The notes under the pieces: model-generated | The model's input: only the letters and a program-made list of their open reading frames with translations | Database searches by the model: none | What the model was told of the DNA's origin: nothing | Made by a program: the position numbers and the translations under genes | Assembly: GCA_001564055.1 (NCBI GenBank) | Contig: LKNB01000005.1 | Location: forward strand, 32,096 to 96,095 | Origin: Rhodothermaceae bacterium Tc-Br11_B2g6_7 | Lineage (GTDB): Bacteria; Bacteroidota; Rhodothermia; Rhodothermales; Salinibacteraceae | Length of the DNA stretch: 64,000 bases | Reading direction: 5' to 3' | In this document: piece after piece, positions 31,725-42,676 of the stretch | Layout of the letters: every line of letters starts with the position of its first letter | Position numbering within the stretch: the first letter of the stretch is position 1

Positions 31725-32393
31725 TTACTCCTCGCCGGTACGTCCGCCTTGGATGTTGGCACTACGGCCCTGCTCAATTTCTCGGATAACGCTGCCGGGA
31801 AGGTCGCCTTCGCCAGCGTACTGGCTACGCTGGAGGGCCCGGATGTACCCCACGATGGCCCAGCGGTCGGACACCGAGATCTGCTGCGCGTAGCCGGGCA
31901 TGCTCCGGACGCCATTGGCTACGACATCGTACAGGTAACCGTCCGAGACTTCGTCGCGCAGACGGGAGCTATGGTAGGTTTGCGCCGGGGTGTAGCCATA
32001 ATCCCCTGTCATGATGATGCCCTGCCCATCCCCGGCCTCGCCATGACACATGGAGCAGTAAATGTTGTAGCGGTTTTGCCCCCGCTCCAAAAACTCGCGG
32101 GTTACCGCCAGCGGAATGCGCTCAATCAGGTTACCCTCTTCGTCGCGCCCGGTGTAAAAGCGGGTATCTTCCTTGAGGTTACCCCGAGCCACCGATCCGG
32201 CCACCGGTCGCCGGTCGGCCATCCCATCCGCAAAGAATGGATTGGCCTCTTGCGGGCCGAAGCTCTCGTCGTAGTACATATTTTGCTGCGGCTGAATGGG
32301 CTCCCGCTCCGAGCGCATTTCACGGCAGCCCGTGAGCAGCACAAGCGCAGCCAGCACAAGCGTTAAGGAGGATGAGGTCAGAAGACTCCGCAT
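31725..32393 (-). CDS. actE: Alternative complex III monoheme cytochrome c subunit ActE (lipoprotein)
   Basis: Lipobox LVLLTGC, heme motif CSMCHGEAGDGQG; start at 32393. Confidence 0.87.
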   Translation of the reverse strand: MRSLLTSSSLTLVLAALVLLTGCREMRSEREPIQPQQNMYYDESFGPQEANPFFADGMADRRPVAGSVARGNLKEDTRFYTGRDEEGNLIERIPLAVTREFLERGQNRYNIYCSMCHGEAGDGQGIIMTGDYGYTPAQTYHSSRLRDEVSDGYLYDVVANGVRSMPGYAQQISVSDRWAIVGYIRALQRSQYAGEGDLPGSVIREIEQGRSANIQGGRTGEE

Positions 32394-32442
32394 GGTGCAA
32401 CGGGTTAAATCGGTAGGTAGCAAATGGACCCAGTGGGGCAGG

Positions 32443-33057
32443 CTATTCGGACGTGGCCGTGGCCGTCTCACGGTCTTCGATCACCTCGACGTTGTATCCG
32501 CCGATGCTTTCCAGAAATTCCTGGGTGCGCTCCAGCTCAAACTGCCCGTCGTTGGCGCCGATGTGCAGGAAGAAGCCGTCATCGGTAGCGCGCCGGAAGT
32601 TCTCGGAGTAAAACAGGGGGTTGTACGGCCGGGGGAGTCCGTTGAGCGCCAGCATCGCCGCCACCGCCGTGAGGGCAGAAAACAGGATGGTGAGCTCAAA
32701 CATGATGGGGGTAGACGGCTCCGTTGAGAAGAAGGGCTTCCCGCTGATGTTGAGCGGATAGTCAATCGCCCCCATCCACCACTGCATCCACACGGCCAGC
32801 GCCAGCCCGGCCAGTGCCCCCCCAAACACGATGGGACCAATGATGGACTGCCCCAGCCCCATTGCCTTGTCCATCCCGTGCACCGGGAAGGGGCTGTGCG
32901 TGTCAAAGTACCGGTAGCCGGCTTTGCGCGTCTCGCGGGCGGCATCCAGCAGGGTTCCCGGGTTCGAGAACTCCGCCAGGACGCCGTAGGTGGTGTCGCC
33001 GTTGCTTTCGAAGATGCCCATCGAAAGCTTAATCTGACGGGTGAGTTGCTTTAGCAT
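32443..33057 (-). CDS. actD: Alternative complex III subunit ActD (DUF3341)
   Basis: YGVLAEFSNPGTLLDAARETRKAGYRYFDTHSPFPVHGMDKAMGL, two TM segments. Confidence 0.9.
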   Translation of the reverse strand: MLKQLTRQIKLSMGIFESNGDTTYGVLAEFSNPGTLLDAARETRKAGYRYFDTHSPFPVHGMDKAMGLGQSIIGPIVFGGALAGLALAVWMQWWMGAIDYPLNISGKPFFSTEPSTPIMFELTILFSALTAVAAMLALNGLPRPYNPLFYSENFRRATDDGFFLHIGANDGQFELERTQEFLESIGGYNVEVIEDRETATATSE

Positions 33058-33115
33058 GGCTCAGGACGTTGAGAAATCAGAAGGTGCGGGCAGCGACCAT
33101 CAGAGCTGGCGCCGC

Positions 33116-34570
33116 TCAGGAGGTCCCTCCAGAGGGCTGTGGGGCGGGCGTGGGCGTCCCGGCACTGTGGCCGTCGCCGTGGTCATCGTAAAAGTGCGGA
33201 TCCGCCTCCGGCATCACACCCTTCACTTCAGACACGGCCACCATGGGCACGAACCGAAGGAAGAGCAGGAACAGGAAGAAGAACAGCCCGAACGACCCGA
33301 TGAAGGTGCCGATATCCACAAACGTGGGCGTGTAGTAGCCCCAGGAGCTCGGCAGGAAGTCGCGGTGGAGCGAGGTGATCGTAATCACAAACCGCTCAAA
33401 CCACATCCCGATGTTTACCACGATGGAGATGGCAAACATGAGGGGGATGCTTCGCCTGAAGCGACGCACCCAGAATAACTGAGGCGCTATCAGGTTACAC
33501 GTCATCATGATCCAATAGGCCCACGCGTACGGACCGATGGCCCGGTTAAGGAAGGCGTATTGCTCGTACTCCACCATGGAATACCACGCCACGAAAAACT
33601 CGGTGATGTACGCGAAGCCCACAATCGACCCGGTCACCAGGATAACGATATTCATCTTCTCCAAGTGGTCCAGCGTAATCAAGTCCTTCAGGTTGTAGAT
33701 GACCCGGGCCACCACCAGCAACGTCATCACCATCGCAAAGCCAGAAAAGATGGCCCCGGCCACAAAGTAGGGCGGAAAGATGGTGGTATGCCAACCGGGG
33801 ATGATGGACACCGCAAAGTCAAACGACACCACGGAGTGCACGGAAAGCACCAGCGGGGTGGCCAGGCCGGCCAGGATGAGGTAGGTCTTCTCATAGTTGC
33901 GCCAGTGGCGGTTGGCGCCGGTCCAACCCAGAGAGAAAAAGCCCAGGACGCGCTTGCGCCAGATGTTCTTCGCGCGATCGCGCAGCGTGGCCAGATCCGG
34001 GACAAGGCCTACGTACCAGAAGAGGAGCGAGACGGTGAAGTACACGGACACTGCGAACACGTCCCACAGCAACGGACTCTTAAACTGCGGCCACATCTCC
34101 ATCTGGTTGGGGATGGGCAGCATCCAGTAGACGACCCAGACGCGCCCCACGTGGAAGGTGGGGAAGATGAGGGCACAGATAACGGCAAAGATGGTCATCG
34201 CCTCCGCCGCCCGGTTGATGGATGTCCGCCAGGACTGCCGGAAGAGGAAGAGCACCGCCGAGATGAGCGTACCGGCGTGACCGATGCCCACCCAGAAGAC
34301 AAAGTTTACGATGGGCCAACCCCAGGCCACGGGCTGGTTGTTGCCCCACACGCCCACGCCGTTCCAGACCTGGTAGGCCAGCATGGTGAGCAGCAGGACT
34401 ACGCCGAGCGAGGCGACGGAAAAGGCCGCAAGCCACGCCATCGGCGTTTTTTTCTCCGCGTGGTGGGAGACCAGGTTGGTAATGTCGTGGAACGAGTGCT
34501 CGCCCTTCACCAGGGTGGGAGGACCTTCGTAGTACTCCGCTTGCTGGCCGCTTTGTGGGTGGTTGGCCAC
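33116..34570 (-). CDS. actC: Alternative complex III NrfD-like quinol-interacting subunit ActC
   Basis: NrfD/PsrC-like membrane protein; [40 protein letters not shown], position between ActB and ActD. Confidence 0.92.
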   Translation of the reverse strand: MANHPQSGQQAEYYEGPPTLVKGEHSFHDITNLVSHHAEKKTPMAWLAAFSVASLGVVLLLTMLAYQVWNGVGVWGNNQPVAWGWPIVNFVFWVGIGHAGTLISAVLFLFRQSWRTSINRAAEAMTIFAVICALIFPTFHVGRVWVVYWMLPIPNQMEMWPQFKSPLLWDVFAVSVYFTVSLLFWYVGLVPDLATLRDRAKNIWRKRVLGFFSLGWTGANRHWRNYEKTYLILAGLATPLVLSVHSVVSFDFAVSIIPGWHTTIFPPYFVAGAIFSGFAMVMTLLVVARVIYNLKDLITLDHLEKMNIVILVTGSIVGFAYITEFFVAWYSMVEYEQYAFLNRAIGPYAWAYWIMMTCNLIAPQLFWVRRFRRSIPLMFAISIVVNIGMWFERFVITITSLHRDFLPSSWGYYTPTFVDIGTFIGSFGLFFFLFLLFLRFVPMVAVSEVKGVMPEADPHFYDDHGDGHSAGTPTPAPQPSGGTS

Positions 34571-34631
34571 GATGTATAAGGGTCTTCTGGATAGAACGGG
34601 TCAGACCGGCAGCGAACCGCCGGGGCGTGAA

Positions 34632-37600
34632 TCAGGCGGTGCGCCGGGCTTCGTCGAGGCGGGGGTTGGGATTGCGCACCCGGCCCAGGTAGGAGGTGCG
34701 CGGCTTGAGGTTGTACTCGCTCAGCATCTCGTACCGGCGCGGGTTGGCCTTCCAGCGGTTTACTTCGCTGTCGGTGTCGTTGAGGTCGCCAAAGGTAATG
34801 GCACCGGCGGGGCAGGCCTGCTGGCAGGCGGTCTTCATCTCGCCGTCGCGAATGTCGCGGTCCTCAATGTTGGCGCGCTGCTGCGTGCCGCGAATGCGGT
34901 GGATGCAGTACGAGCACTTCTCCATCACGCCGCGCGAGCGGACCGTGACGTCGGGGTTGAGGCCCATCCGCGTGGTCGTCGGCAGCGTCTTGCTCCAGTT
35001 ATAATAGTTAAACTTCCGCACCTTATAGGGGCAGTTGTTGGAGCAGTAGCGCGTGCCAATGCAGCGGTTGTAAATCATCTGGTTCATCCCGTCGGGCGAG
35101 TGGTAGGTGGCTGCCACAGGGCAGACCGCCTCGCACGGGGCGTTCTCGCAGTGCTGGCAGGGTACCGGCTGCAGGACCATCTGCGGATCTTCGGGCACGT
35201 CCTCCGGCTCTACGCCGGGGCTTACAAAGTACCGGTCGATCCGGAGCCAGTGCATCTCGCGACCATTGCCTACCTCCTGCTTGCCAATGACCTGGATGTT
35301 GTTTTCGCTCTGGCACGCCACCACACAGGCATTACAGCCGGTACAGGCGTTCAGGTCGATGACCATCCCCCACTGGTTTTTATAGTAGGGATTGTTGCGC
35401 ATGGCCGGCTGATCCTTCGGGTGATCCTCTTCCCACAGCTCGGGATACGTGCGCGCATCCTCGCCTTTGGGGATGTAGGGCTCCACGTCCATCACAAACT
35501 CGGGGTTTGCCTGGAACTCCTCGTACGTGCCCATGCGATAGAGCGGCCGCGACTCCAGCTCGATAGCCCCGTGCTCCATCGTCGTCACGATCTGGTACGT
35601 CTGCCCCGTAGCACTGACGGAGGCGTTCGGGGCTACCCGGAGGGCTTCGGTGGTGCGGAGGGGCGCCACGCTGGTGCCCACGCCGGTTCCAATGGCGCGC
35701 CCCTGCCCGTAAATGTCGGTGTAGTCGTCGGTGTCAAAGAAGTTGGTGTTGCGGGCTGACCGGCGCGAGTGGATGTCCCGGCCGTACCCCATGGACACCG
35801 TGACCACGCCGTCGGCATGCCCGGGCTGTATCCATACAGGGAGCTCTACGCTGGTGCCATTGACGCTCACCTCAATCAGGTCGGCGTAGTAGTTGCCGGC
35901 GCTGTAGCGCACCTCCAGGCCCAACTCTTCGGCTGTGCCGGGGCTTACCATAGCCACGTTGTCCCACACGATCTTGGTGGTGGGGTCAGGCAGCTCTTGC
36001 ATCCACGCATTGTTGGCAAAGCGGCCGTCGTACACGCTGGGATCGAGCCGGAAGACGACTTCGAGGCCGTCGGCTTCCCCGTGGTCTTCCAGGGTGATGG
36101 CGGCCGCGCTGGGGGTAACGGTGGTGTAGCCGGTATCCGGCTGGAACCCGCTGTGCAACACCCGGCGCCAGTCGCGCTCGAAGTTTTCGGAGAGCACCCC
36201 GCGCCATTGTGCGCGAACGATGTCGTACCCGGACTGGTCACGGCCCGTGGCGAAGGCGTTCAGGATTTCGATGGCGGAATGGGCGTCTTCGTACAGCGGT
36301 GCAATCAGCGGCTGAGCGACTGACAGCGTGCCGTCGTAGCTCCGGCCATCGCCCCAGCTTTCGAGGTAGTGTGCCAGCGGCACATGCCAGGCACAGGCGC
36401 GCGCCGTCTCGTCTACGTGCAGCCCGGCGTGCACCGTACGCCGCACATTGGCGAGCGCTTCAGCAAAGTTCAGGTCAGCCGGGGCATCATAGACCGGGTT
36501 TACGCCAAGCATCAGCACCACATCGATGGCGCCAGCTTGCATATCCTCCACCAGCGCGGTCAGTGCTTCGGCCTGCGCGGGCTCCGGCTGGGGCGGCTGC
36601 GTGCCTTCTTCCGTGTCATAGAGAAGCATGGTGGTGCCGATCGCCCCCAAGGCGTCGTTGATGGCAGCGCAGAGCGCATGCACCTCGGGGGGCTGCGCAT
36701 CGCCGGCCAGGAGCACGCCGTTGGCGCCAGCAGCCTCCAGGTCTTCCACGATAGCCTCGACCACGGGGTGGCCTGCAAAGCGATCGCCGGCGGTGCCTAC
36801 GTCGCCCACGCCCAGCCCGGCAGCGATAGCTGCGGCAAAGGCGCGCACATCGGTAGAGCGCATGCGCTCGCGGTGGTCGGCTTGCGCGCCGGTAATGGTG
36901 TAGTTGCTCTCGGCCACGTAGAGGCGGCTCATGGCGTCTTCCGGGCCGTTGAGGCGGCGGCCATCCGCGAAGCGCCGGTTGTTCATCACAGAATTGACGT
37001 CCGTAGCCCCGAGGAAGTCAGCTTCAAGGCTGACGATAACCTCGGCCTCGTCAAACCGGTAATCCGGCAGGTAGGGCGCACCGAAGGCCTGCTGCATGCC
37101 CAGTCGGGCCGGATCCTCTCCTCGCGGATCGTACGTTATCCATTGAACCTCCGCGTACTGCGCTTCCAGTTGCGCGCGCAGGGCGGCCGTGGTGGGCGCA
37201 TAAGACGGCTCGGCGAGGACCGCGATGGAGCGGTTGGCCGCATCGGCGTGCATCTCCCGCGCGAAGTCAACAAACGCCCGCCAGCTGGTGTCGGAGCGGT
37301 CTTGCTGTACGGTGCGGGAGCGGTCGGGGTCGTACAGGTTTAGGATGGAGGCCTGCTCAAAGACGCTGGTGGCGCCGTGGCCCTGCGGGTGCTCCGCGTT
37401 ACCTTCCACCTTGGTGGGGCGCCCCTCGCTGTTGCGCACCAGCAGGCTCCGCAGGTGCCCCTGGAAGGGCATCGCCGTGGCATAGCGCATGGCTACACCT
37501 TCGATGACCTCCTCTGGCTTCCGCGCGTAGGCCAAGATCTTTTCCGTCGGGCGCCGGCAAGCGGCAAGCCCGCCCATGGCCAGCGAGGCCCCCATCAGCT

Positions 37601-37889
37601 GCAGGAACTGCCGGCGGTTAGCGCCACTGGGCGGCTCTTCGGCTCCGGGCCGAAATTCGTTTTTGGTGACCTCCTTGTAGTCGGGATCTTCCTCTAACTG
37701 AGCTACGCTGCGCCAGAACCGCTGCTTGGGCTTCTCGCGGTACGCATCGCCTGCCTCAATTACGGGCAGCTCAATCATCCCATCGCCCGAGGCGCCAGCG
37801 GCAGTATCAGCCGCAGCATCATCAGGAGCATCGGAGGGCGTGTAGTCGTCGGCCATAGCAGCGCGTTCGTCCGTCTGTGGGTTACGCAT
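34632..37889 (-). CDS. actB: Alternative complex III large Fe-S/molybdopterin-oxidoreductase-like subunit ActB
   Basis: Tat-like NRRQFLQLMGASLAMGGLAAC; ferredoxin motifs CTGCNACVVAC, CQHCENAPCEAVCP, CIGTRYCSNNCP, CSYCIHRI...ACQQACP. Confidence 0.93.
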   Translation of the reverse strand: MRNPQTDERAAMADDYTPSDAPDDAAADTAAGASGDGMIELPVIEAGDAYREKPKQRFWRSVAQLEEDPDYKEVTKNEFRPGAEEPPSGANRRQFLQLMGASLAMGGLAACRRPTEKILAYARKPEEVIEGVAMRYATAMPFQGHLRSLLVRNSEGRPTKVEGNAEHPQGHGATSVFEQASILNLYDPDRSRTVQQDRSDTSWRAFVDFAREMHADAANRSIAVLAEPSYAPTTAALRAQLEAQYAEVQWITYDPRGEDPARLGMQQAFGAPYLPDYRFDEAEVIVSLEADFLGATDVNSVMNNRRFADGRRLNGPEDAMSRLYVAESNYTITGAQADHRERMRSTDVRAFAAAIAAGLGVGDVGTAGDRFAGHPVVEAIVEDLEAAGANGVLLAGDAQPPEVHALCAAINDALGAIGTTMLLYDTEEGTQPPQPEPAQAEALTALVEDMQAGAIDVVLMLGVNPVYDAPADLNFAEALANVRRTVHAGLHVDETARACAWHVPLAHYLESWGDGRSYDGTLSVAQPLIAPLYEDAHSAIEILNAFATGRDQSGYDIVRAQWRGVLSENFERDWRRVLHSGFQPDTGYTTVTPSAAAITLEDHGEADGLEVVFRLDPSVYDGRFANNAWMQELPDPTTKIVWDNVAMVSPGTAEELGLEVRYSAGNYYADLIEVSVNGTSVELPVWIQPGHADGVVTVSMGYGRDIHSRRSARNTNFFDTDDYTDIYGQGRAIGTGVGTSVAPLRTTEALRVAPNASVSATGQTYQIVTTMEHGAIELESRPLYRMGTYEEFQANPEFVMDVEPYIPKGEDARTYPELWEEDHPKDQPAMRNNPYYKNQWGMVIDLNACTGCNACVVACQSENNIQVIGKQEVGNGREMHWLRIDRYFVSPGVEPEDVPEDPQMVLQPVPCQHCENAPCEAVCPVAATYHSPDGMNQMIYNRCIGTRYCSNNCPYKVRKFNYYNWSKTLPTTTRMGLNPDVTVRSRGVMEKCSYCIHRIRGTQQRANIEDRDIRDGEMKTACQQACPAGAITFGDLNDTDSEVNRWKANPRRYEMLSEYNLKPRTSYLGRVRNPNPRLDEARRTA

Positions 37890-37907
37890 TAAGTATCGCG
37901 GGGGCTT

Positions 37908-38555
37908 CTAATAGTGGCAGGCAGAGCAGTTGGTCGGCGGCTGGATGCCTTGTTCACGAATACGCTCCAGATTGCGCTCTACAAAGTCGGCTGGTTGCAC
38001 GTAATTCATAGTCGTGATCTCCTCATTCGGCCGCAGGTAGAGCTCCGGCTGGCGGTGGCACTCCAGGCACCAGCCCATAGACAGGGACTCGGCTTGGTAG
38101 ACGACCTCCATCTCGCTGATCTGCCCGTGGCATGTTTCGCACCCCACGCCTGCGTCCACGTGCCCGGCGTGGCTAAAGTGCGCGTAGTCGGGCAGGTGAT
38201 GCACCTTCACCCATTCGATGGGCCGGCCAGACGCCCAGCTCTCCCGGACCGGGAGCAGCTTAAGCGACTGCGTCTGGATCTGGTTGTGGCAGTTCATGCA
38301 GGTTTGCGTAGACGGCACGTTGGCGTGGCTGGAGACCTCCACCCAGTTGTGGCAGTACTGGCAGTCCATGCCCAGCTCTCCGGCATGCAGGCGGTGGCTA
38401 AACTCCACCGGTTGGCTGGGCTGGTATCCCGTCCACAAGAAATCAGGCGAGAAGTAGTACCACACCAGCAGGATAAGAAGCACGCCGCCAAACATGGTGC
38501 CGACCAGCGATACGACCGGCAGGTTGTTGGCCTTTTTCGGAAAGATCTGAGGCAT
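37908..38555 (-). CDS. actA: Alternative complex III pentaheme cytochrome c subunit ActA
   Basis: Five CxxCH motifs: CQYCH, CMNCH, CETCH, CLECH, CSACH. Confidence 0.92.
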   Translation of the reverse strand: MPQIFPKKANNLPVVSLVGTMFGGVLLILLVWYYFSPDFLWTGYQPSQPVEFSHRLHAGELGMDCQYCHNWVEVSSHANVPSTQTCMNCHNQIQTQSLKLLPVRESWASGRPIEWVKVHHLPDYAHFSHAGHVDAGVGCETCHGQISEMEVVYQAESLSMGWCLECHRQPELYLRPNEEITTMNYVQPADFVERNLERIREQGIQPPTNCSACHY

Positions 38556-38871
38556 TGCGGGGCGTCAGGCGAGTTGGATGTAAGGCACAGGAGGTGCGCT
38601 ATGGGGGCGGCTTGTAGGGAAGCCGTGGGGGTACAGTAAGAGGGCCCAGCAGATTGGCGCGCAGACTCCTGAAGCGTCAAGTAGCGCCCAATGTACAATA
38701 CCGACACATTATGTTACAACTATTTTAAAGCCGTAACGGGCGTCGCCGTGGCCTATTCACATCATCTTAGAGACGGGACCTTTCGCACAGATGAAAAGGG
38801 CTTAACTTCCTGTTCTGTAAGACCCTGAGTTGTAATGATAGGTCCCGCATGGCCGGCATATCCACAGAACA

Positions 38872-40443
38872 TCAATCTCCGCCACCCGGCTGCGCAGTGG
38901 AGTTTGCCACGCCATCTTCCTCTGCCAAGGGGTAAGCGGGCGGGCGTTGCTCGGCGGTCAGTACCTCCTCTACGGCTGCCGTGTTGTGGAGCATGGTCCC
39001 CGTAATCCGCTGAAACCGCCAGCTTAGCAACACCGCAGCCACCGTCAGCCCCGTGACGAGCCCCCACCAGAGCCCCACGGCGCCGAGATCGAGGTAGAGC
39101 CCCAGCCCGGCCCCGACGCCCAGCCCGAGGCCCCAGTAGGAGATAAACGCGATCACCATCGGCACCCGGGTATCCTTGAGGCCGCGGAGCGCGCCAGCGG
39201 CGGCCACCTGTAGGCCATCGGCCAACTGAAAGACTGCAGCGACGCCCAGCAGCGTGGCGGCCAGCGAGATCACCGCCGGGGCGTCGGGCATCGTCTCTGC
39301 CATGAAGGCTCGCGCGATGGGCTCCGGAAACGTCCAGAACAGGAGCGCGGTGCCCACTGTGCACACCGTAGCCAGCGACAGTCCCGCGTATCCGGCCCAC
39401 CGGGCTTGTAGAGGGGCCCGGGCGCCTACGCGCTGCCCCACCCGCACGGACGTTGCAATGCCTACCCCCAGCGGGAGCATAAAGGCAATGGCCGCGCACT
39501 GCACCGCGATCTGGTGAGCCGCCAGCTCAATCGTCCCCAGCAGCCCCACCAGCAGGGCGGTCATGGTGAAGAGGCCCGCCTCCATCCCCCACTGCACCCC
39601 GATGGGCCACCCGATGCGAAACAGCGCCCGAAAATACGTAGGATCGGGCCGCCCCACATGCTCAAAAATGTGATACGCCTGGAAGTCAGAGGCCCGCATA
39701 ACGTACAGTAGCAGGAGCCCAAACATGACGGTATAGACGATCGCGCTGGCGATGCCCGTCCCGACCAGCCCAAGCGCGGGAACGCCCAGGGCCCCAAACA
39801 TCAACACGTAATTGGCCCCCACGTTGAGCACCGCACAGGTAAAGATGATGAGGGTAACAGGTAAGGGCCGGGAGACGCCCTCCACAAAACACCGCAGGGC
39901 CATAAACCAAAACGCGGGGAGGAGTCCCAGGGCCATCATCCGCAGATACGCCTGCGCGATCTCGACCGTCTGGTCGGCCTGCCCCATCAGCCGCCAGAAC
40001 GGCGCCACGTTCCAGAGGAGAAGCACCGCCGGCACGGCCAGCGCCAGGCCCAGCCAGAAGCCCTGCCGCACGGCGCGGCCGGCTTTTCGCGGAGCCGCGG
40101 CGCCAAAGGCCTGCGACACCATCGGCCCCACGGCGGACAACACCCCGAAGCCCATCACCAGGATAAAGAAGAAGGTGGTGTTGCCCAGCGCCACGCCGGC
40201 GAGTTCCTCTGCGCCCAGGCGCCCAACCATCAGGGTGTCCACAAAGCCGAGGGATACCTGCCCCAGTTGGGTGGCCACCACGGGCGCCGCCAGCGGCAGC
40301 AAGCGCTGCACTTCGGTCTGATAGATGGAGGAAACGGACGACACAGGGGCACACGGCAGGCGCAGAAAAGGAGGGGCTATACGCGCTGGCCTCGCGGGCG
40401 TTCGAGACGTTCTTCCGTCGCCCACACGCCCGACGCTCCCCAT
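38872..40443 (-). CDS. MATE-family multidrug/Na+ antiporter; start may be internal (~40344)
   Basis: APVVATQLGQVSLGFVDTLMVGRLGAEELAGVALGNTTFF, 12-TM pattern. Confidence 0.92.
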   Translation of the reverse strand: MGSVGRVGDGRTSRTPARPARIAPPFLRLPCAPVSSVSSIYQTEVQRLLPLAAPVVATQLGQVSLGFVDTLMVGRLGAEELAGVALGNTTFFFILVMGFGVLSAVGPMVSQAFGAAAPRKAGRAVRQGFWLGLALAVPAVLLLWNVAPFWRLMGQADQTVEIAQAYLRMMALGLLPAFWFMALRCFVEGVSRPLPVTLIIFTCAVLNVGANYVLMFGALGVPALGLVGTGIASAIVYTVMFGLLLLYVMRASDFQAYHIFEHVGRPDPTYFRALFRIGWPIGVQWGMEAGLFTMTALLVGLLGTIELAAHQIAVQCAAIAFMLPLGVGIATSVRVGQRVGARAPLQARWAGYAGLSLATVCTVGTALLFWTFPEPIARAFMAETMPDAPAVISLAATLLGVAAVFQLADGLQVAAAGALRGLKDTRVPMVIAFISYWGLGLGVGAGLGLYLDLGAVGLWWGLVTGLTVAAVLLSWRFQRITGTMLHNTAAVEEVLTAEQRPPAYPLAEEDGVANSTAQPGGGD

Positions 40444-40467
40444 GTCAGCAACGCCCGGGCGGCCCCT

Positions 40468-40881
40468 CTACTCCATCTGCAGCTGATGCACTACCCGGAT
40501 GCAGTGTCCCTTTACGTAGGGCAGATCGGCCGCGGTAGCCGTCGCCTCGGCCGCCGGCGTGTGCACGCCCAGTTGAGGCCACACCACGGGCGGGTGCTCC
40601 TGCTGCGCAGCCCGAGCCACGGCATCCTCCACCATCGCCGCCGCTGCCGAGGGCCGGCGAAAGATGTTGACGATATCAATGCGCACGTCCGCGGGCACGG
40701 CCGCGAGGTCCGGGTAGCTGGTGAGGCCCAACGCGGCGTCAATCTCGGGATTGACCGGTACAATGGTATAGCCGGCGTCCTGCAGGTAGCGCGCGATCTG
40801 GTGACTGGTGCGCGTCAGGCGGTCGGAGCAGCCGACCACGGCGATGGTCTGGGCCGCCTGAAGATGATCGGCAGGGGTCAT
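40468..40881 (-). CDS. CoA-binding domain protein (YccU-like)
   Basis: [46 protein letters not shown]; start at 40881. Confidence 0.88.
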   Translation of the reverse strand: MTPADHLQAAQTIAVVGCSDRLTRTSHQIARYLQDAGYTIVPVNPEIDAALGLTSYPDLAAVPADVRIDIVNIFRRPSAAAAMVEDAVARAAQQEHPPVVWPQLGVHTPAAEATATAADLPYVKGHCIRVVHQLQME

Positions 40882-41078
40882 CAATACGAAAGGAGGGTTA
40901 CGAACGGGAATCGACCGTTGAGGAACGTGCCACACGCCTCTGGTGTCCTTGCCACCCAGCCACGCCGTGCTTTCGTCACACGGTTCTCATCCCATCTGTG
41001 TGCGGTTGGTCTGCGGATTTGTATATTAAATGGTCTACCGGGACGCACCGCACGACTGCTGCATCATTCCCTCCTGTT

Positions 41079-42107
41079 ATGCCGAACAATGATTCGCAAT
41101 ACCTCCTCGACTTTGAGAAGCCGCTCGTAGAGCTGGAGCAAAAGCTTGACGAGATGCGCACGCTTGACGCGAACAACCTCTCCATCGACCTTTCGGAGGA
41201 GATCGCCGCGCTGGAATCGCGCGTGAAGGAACTGGAGCGCTCCATCTACCAGAACCTCACGCGCTGGCAGCGGGTGCAGATCGCCCGTCATCCGCTGCGG
41301 CCCTACACGCAGGACTTCATCGATGCCCTCACGGAGGACTTTGTGGAGCTCCACGGCGACCGGGCCTATGGCGACGACCGCGCCATCGTGGGCGGCTTTG
41401 CCTCGTTCAAAGGGGCCCAGCATGGCTATGCGGACCAGACGGTGCTCGTGCTCGGCCACCAGAAAGGGCGCGATACGAAAGAGCGCAAGTTTCGGCGGTT
41501 TGGGATGCCCAACCCCGAAGGCTACCGTAAGGCGCTGCGCCTGATGAAGCTCGCGGCCAAGTTCAACAAGCCCGTCATTACGCTGCTGGATACGCCCGGC
41601 GCGTTCCCCGGCCTCGAAGCCGAGCAACGGGGCCAGGCCGAGGCCATCGCCCGCAACCTGTTTGAGATGGCGCAGCTCCCGGTGCCCATTGTGGTGGTGG
41701 TGATTGGCGAGGGCGCCTCCGGTGGAGCGCTGGGCATTGGGGTGGGCGACCGCATGCTGATGCTGGAGAACGCCTGGTACTCGGTGATCTCACCGGAGAG
41801 CTGCTCGTCGATTCTGTGGCGCTCCTGGGATTACAAAGAAGAGGCCGCGCGTGCGCTCAAACTCACGGCGCCCGACCTGGTGGAGGTCGGCGTGGTGGAC
41901 GAGATCGTACCGGAGCCGACGGGCGGCGCCCACCGCGATCCGGAGCAGCTCTTTACCACTACCGGACAGGCCATCGCGCAGGTGCTCCACGACCTGCAGG
42001 CCCTTTCCGTACCCGACTTGTTGGATGCCCGCCTGCGCAATCTCGACCAGATGGGCATCTTCGACGAGGCCCCGGCCAACCCCTCGGTTGCCGCCCCAAC
42101 CTCGTAA
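41079..42107 (+). CDS. accA: Acetyl-CoA carboxylase carboxyltransferase subunit alpha
   Basis: [74 protein letters not shown]. Confidence 0.96.
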   Translation: MPNNDSQYLLDFEKPLVELEQKLDEMRTLDANNLSIDLSEEIAALESRVKELERSIYQNLTRWQRVQIARHPLRPYTQDFIDALTEDFVELHGDRAYGDDRAIVGGFASFKGAQHGYADQTVLVLGHQKGRDTKERKFRRFGMPNPEGYRKALRLMKLAAKFNKPVITLLDTPGAFPGLEAEQRGQAEAIARNLFEMAQLPVPIVVVVIGEGASGGALGIGVGDRMLMLENAWYSVISPESCSSILWRSWDYKEEAARALKLTAPDLVEVGVVDEIVPEPTGGAHRDPEQLFTTTGQAIAQVLHDLQALSVPDLLDARLRNLDQMGIFDEAPANPSVAAPTS

Positions 42108-42138
42108 CTTCCTGCTGCTTGCGTAACCGGTTTGCCTC

Positions 42139-42564
42139 ATGGCCACCTATCAGTTTGACTACCGTCACCGCGTACGCTACCGCGAATGCGACCCCATGGG
42201 GGTGGTGTACCACACCCACTTTGTCGATTATTTTGAGGCCGCCCGCACGGAAGCCCTCCGCGAAATGGGCCTTGCGTACAAAGCGCTGGAGGACCGCGGC
42301 GTGATGATGCCGGTGGTGGACCTTGGCCTCCAGTTCAAGCGCCCCGCGCATTACGACGATGAGTTGGTCATCCGCGCGATGTTTAGCGAGGCGCCCACCA
42401 GCAGCATCACCATCACCTACGAGGTGCGCCGTGCGGGCGAGGCCAAGGTCCTCGTCACCGGTCATGTAACGCTTTGCTTTGTGGATGCCGAACGCCGCCG
42501 CCCCGTGCGGGCGCCGGACGACGTGCAGGCCCTGTTCGAGACCGCCTTAAAGCGAGCGGCGTGA
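42139..42564 (+). CDS. Acyl-CoA thioesterase, 4HBT/YbgC-type
   Basis: YQFDYRHRVRYRECDPMGVVYHTHFVDYFEAARTEALREMG. Confidence 0.9.
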   Translation: MATYQFDYRHRVRYRECDPMGVVYHTHFVDYFEAARTEALREMGLAYKALEDRGVMMPVVDLGLQFKRPAHYDDELVIRAMFSEAPTSSITITYEVRRAGEAKVLVTGHVTLCFVDAERRRPVRAPDDVQALFETALKRAA

Positions 42565-42676
42565 CAGCGGAAGGATCTCCGTCTTCGGCAGCCCCCCTTC
42601 GTCCTTAGCACCCTATCCGTTGCCCCCCGTTCGCCCCTCGTGACGCCAGACCTCCGCTCACCCACGTGCTGATGCC

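Noticed and set aside
33560-35759. Long plus-strand ORFs (339 and 398 aa) opposite actC/actB
   Set aside because: Low-complexity His/Arg/Gly-rich translations antisense to genuine respiratory genes; typical GC-skewed shadow ORFs.
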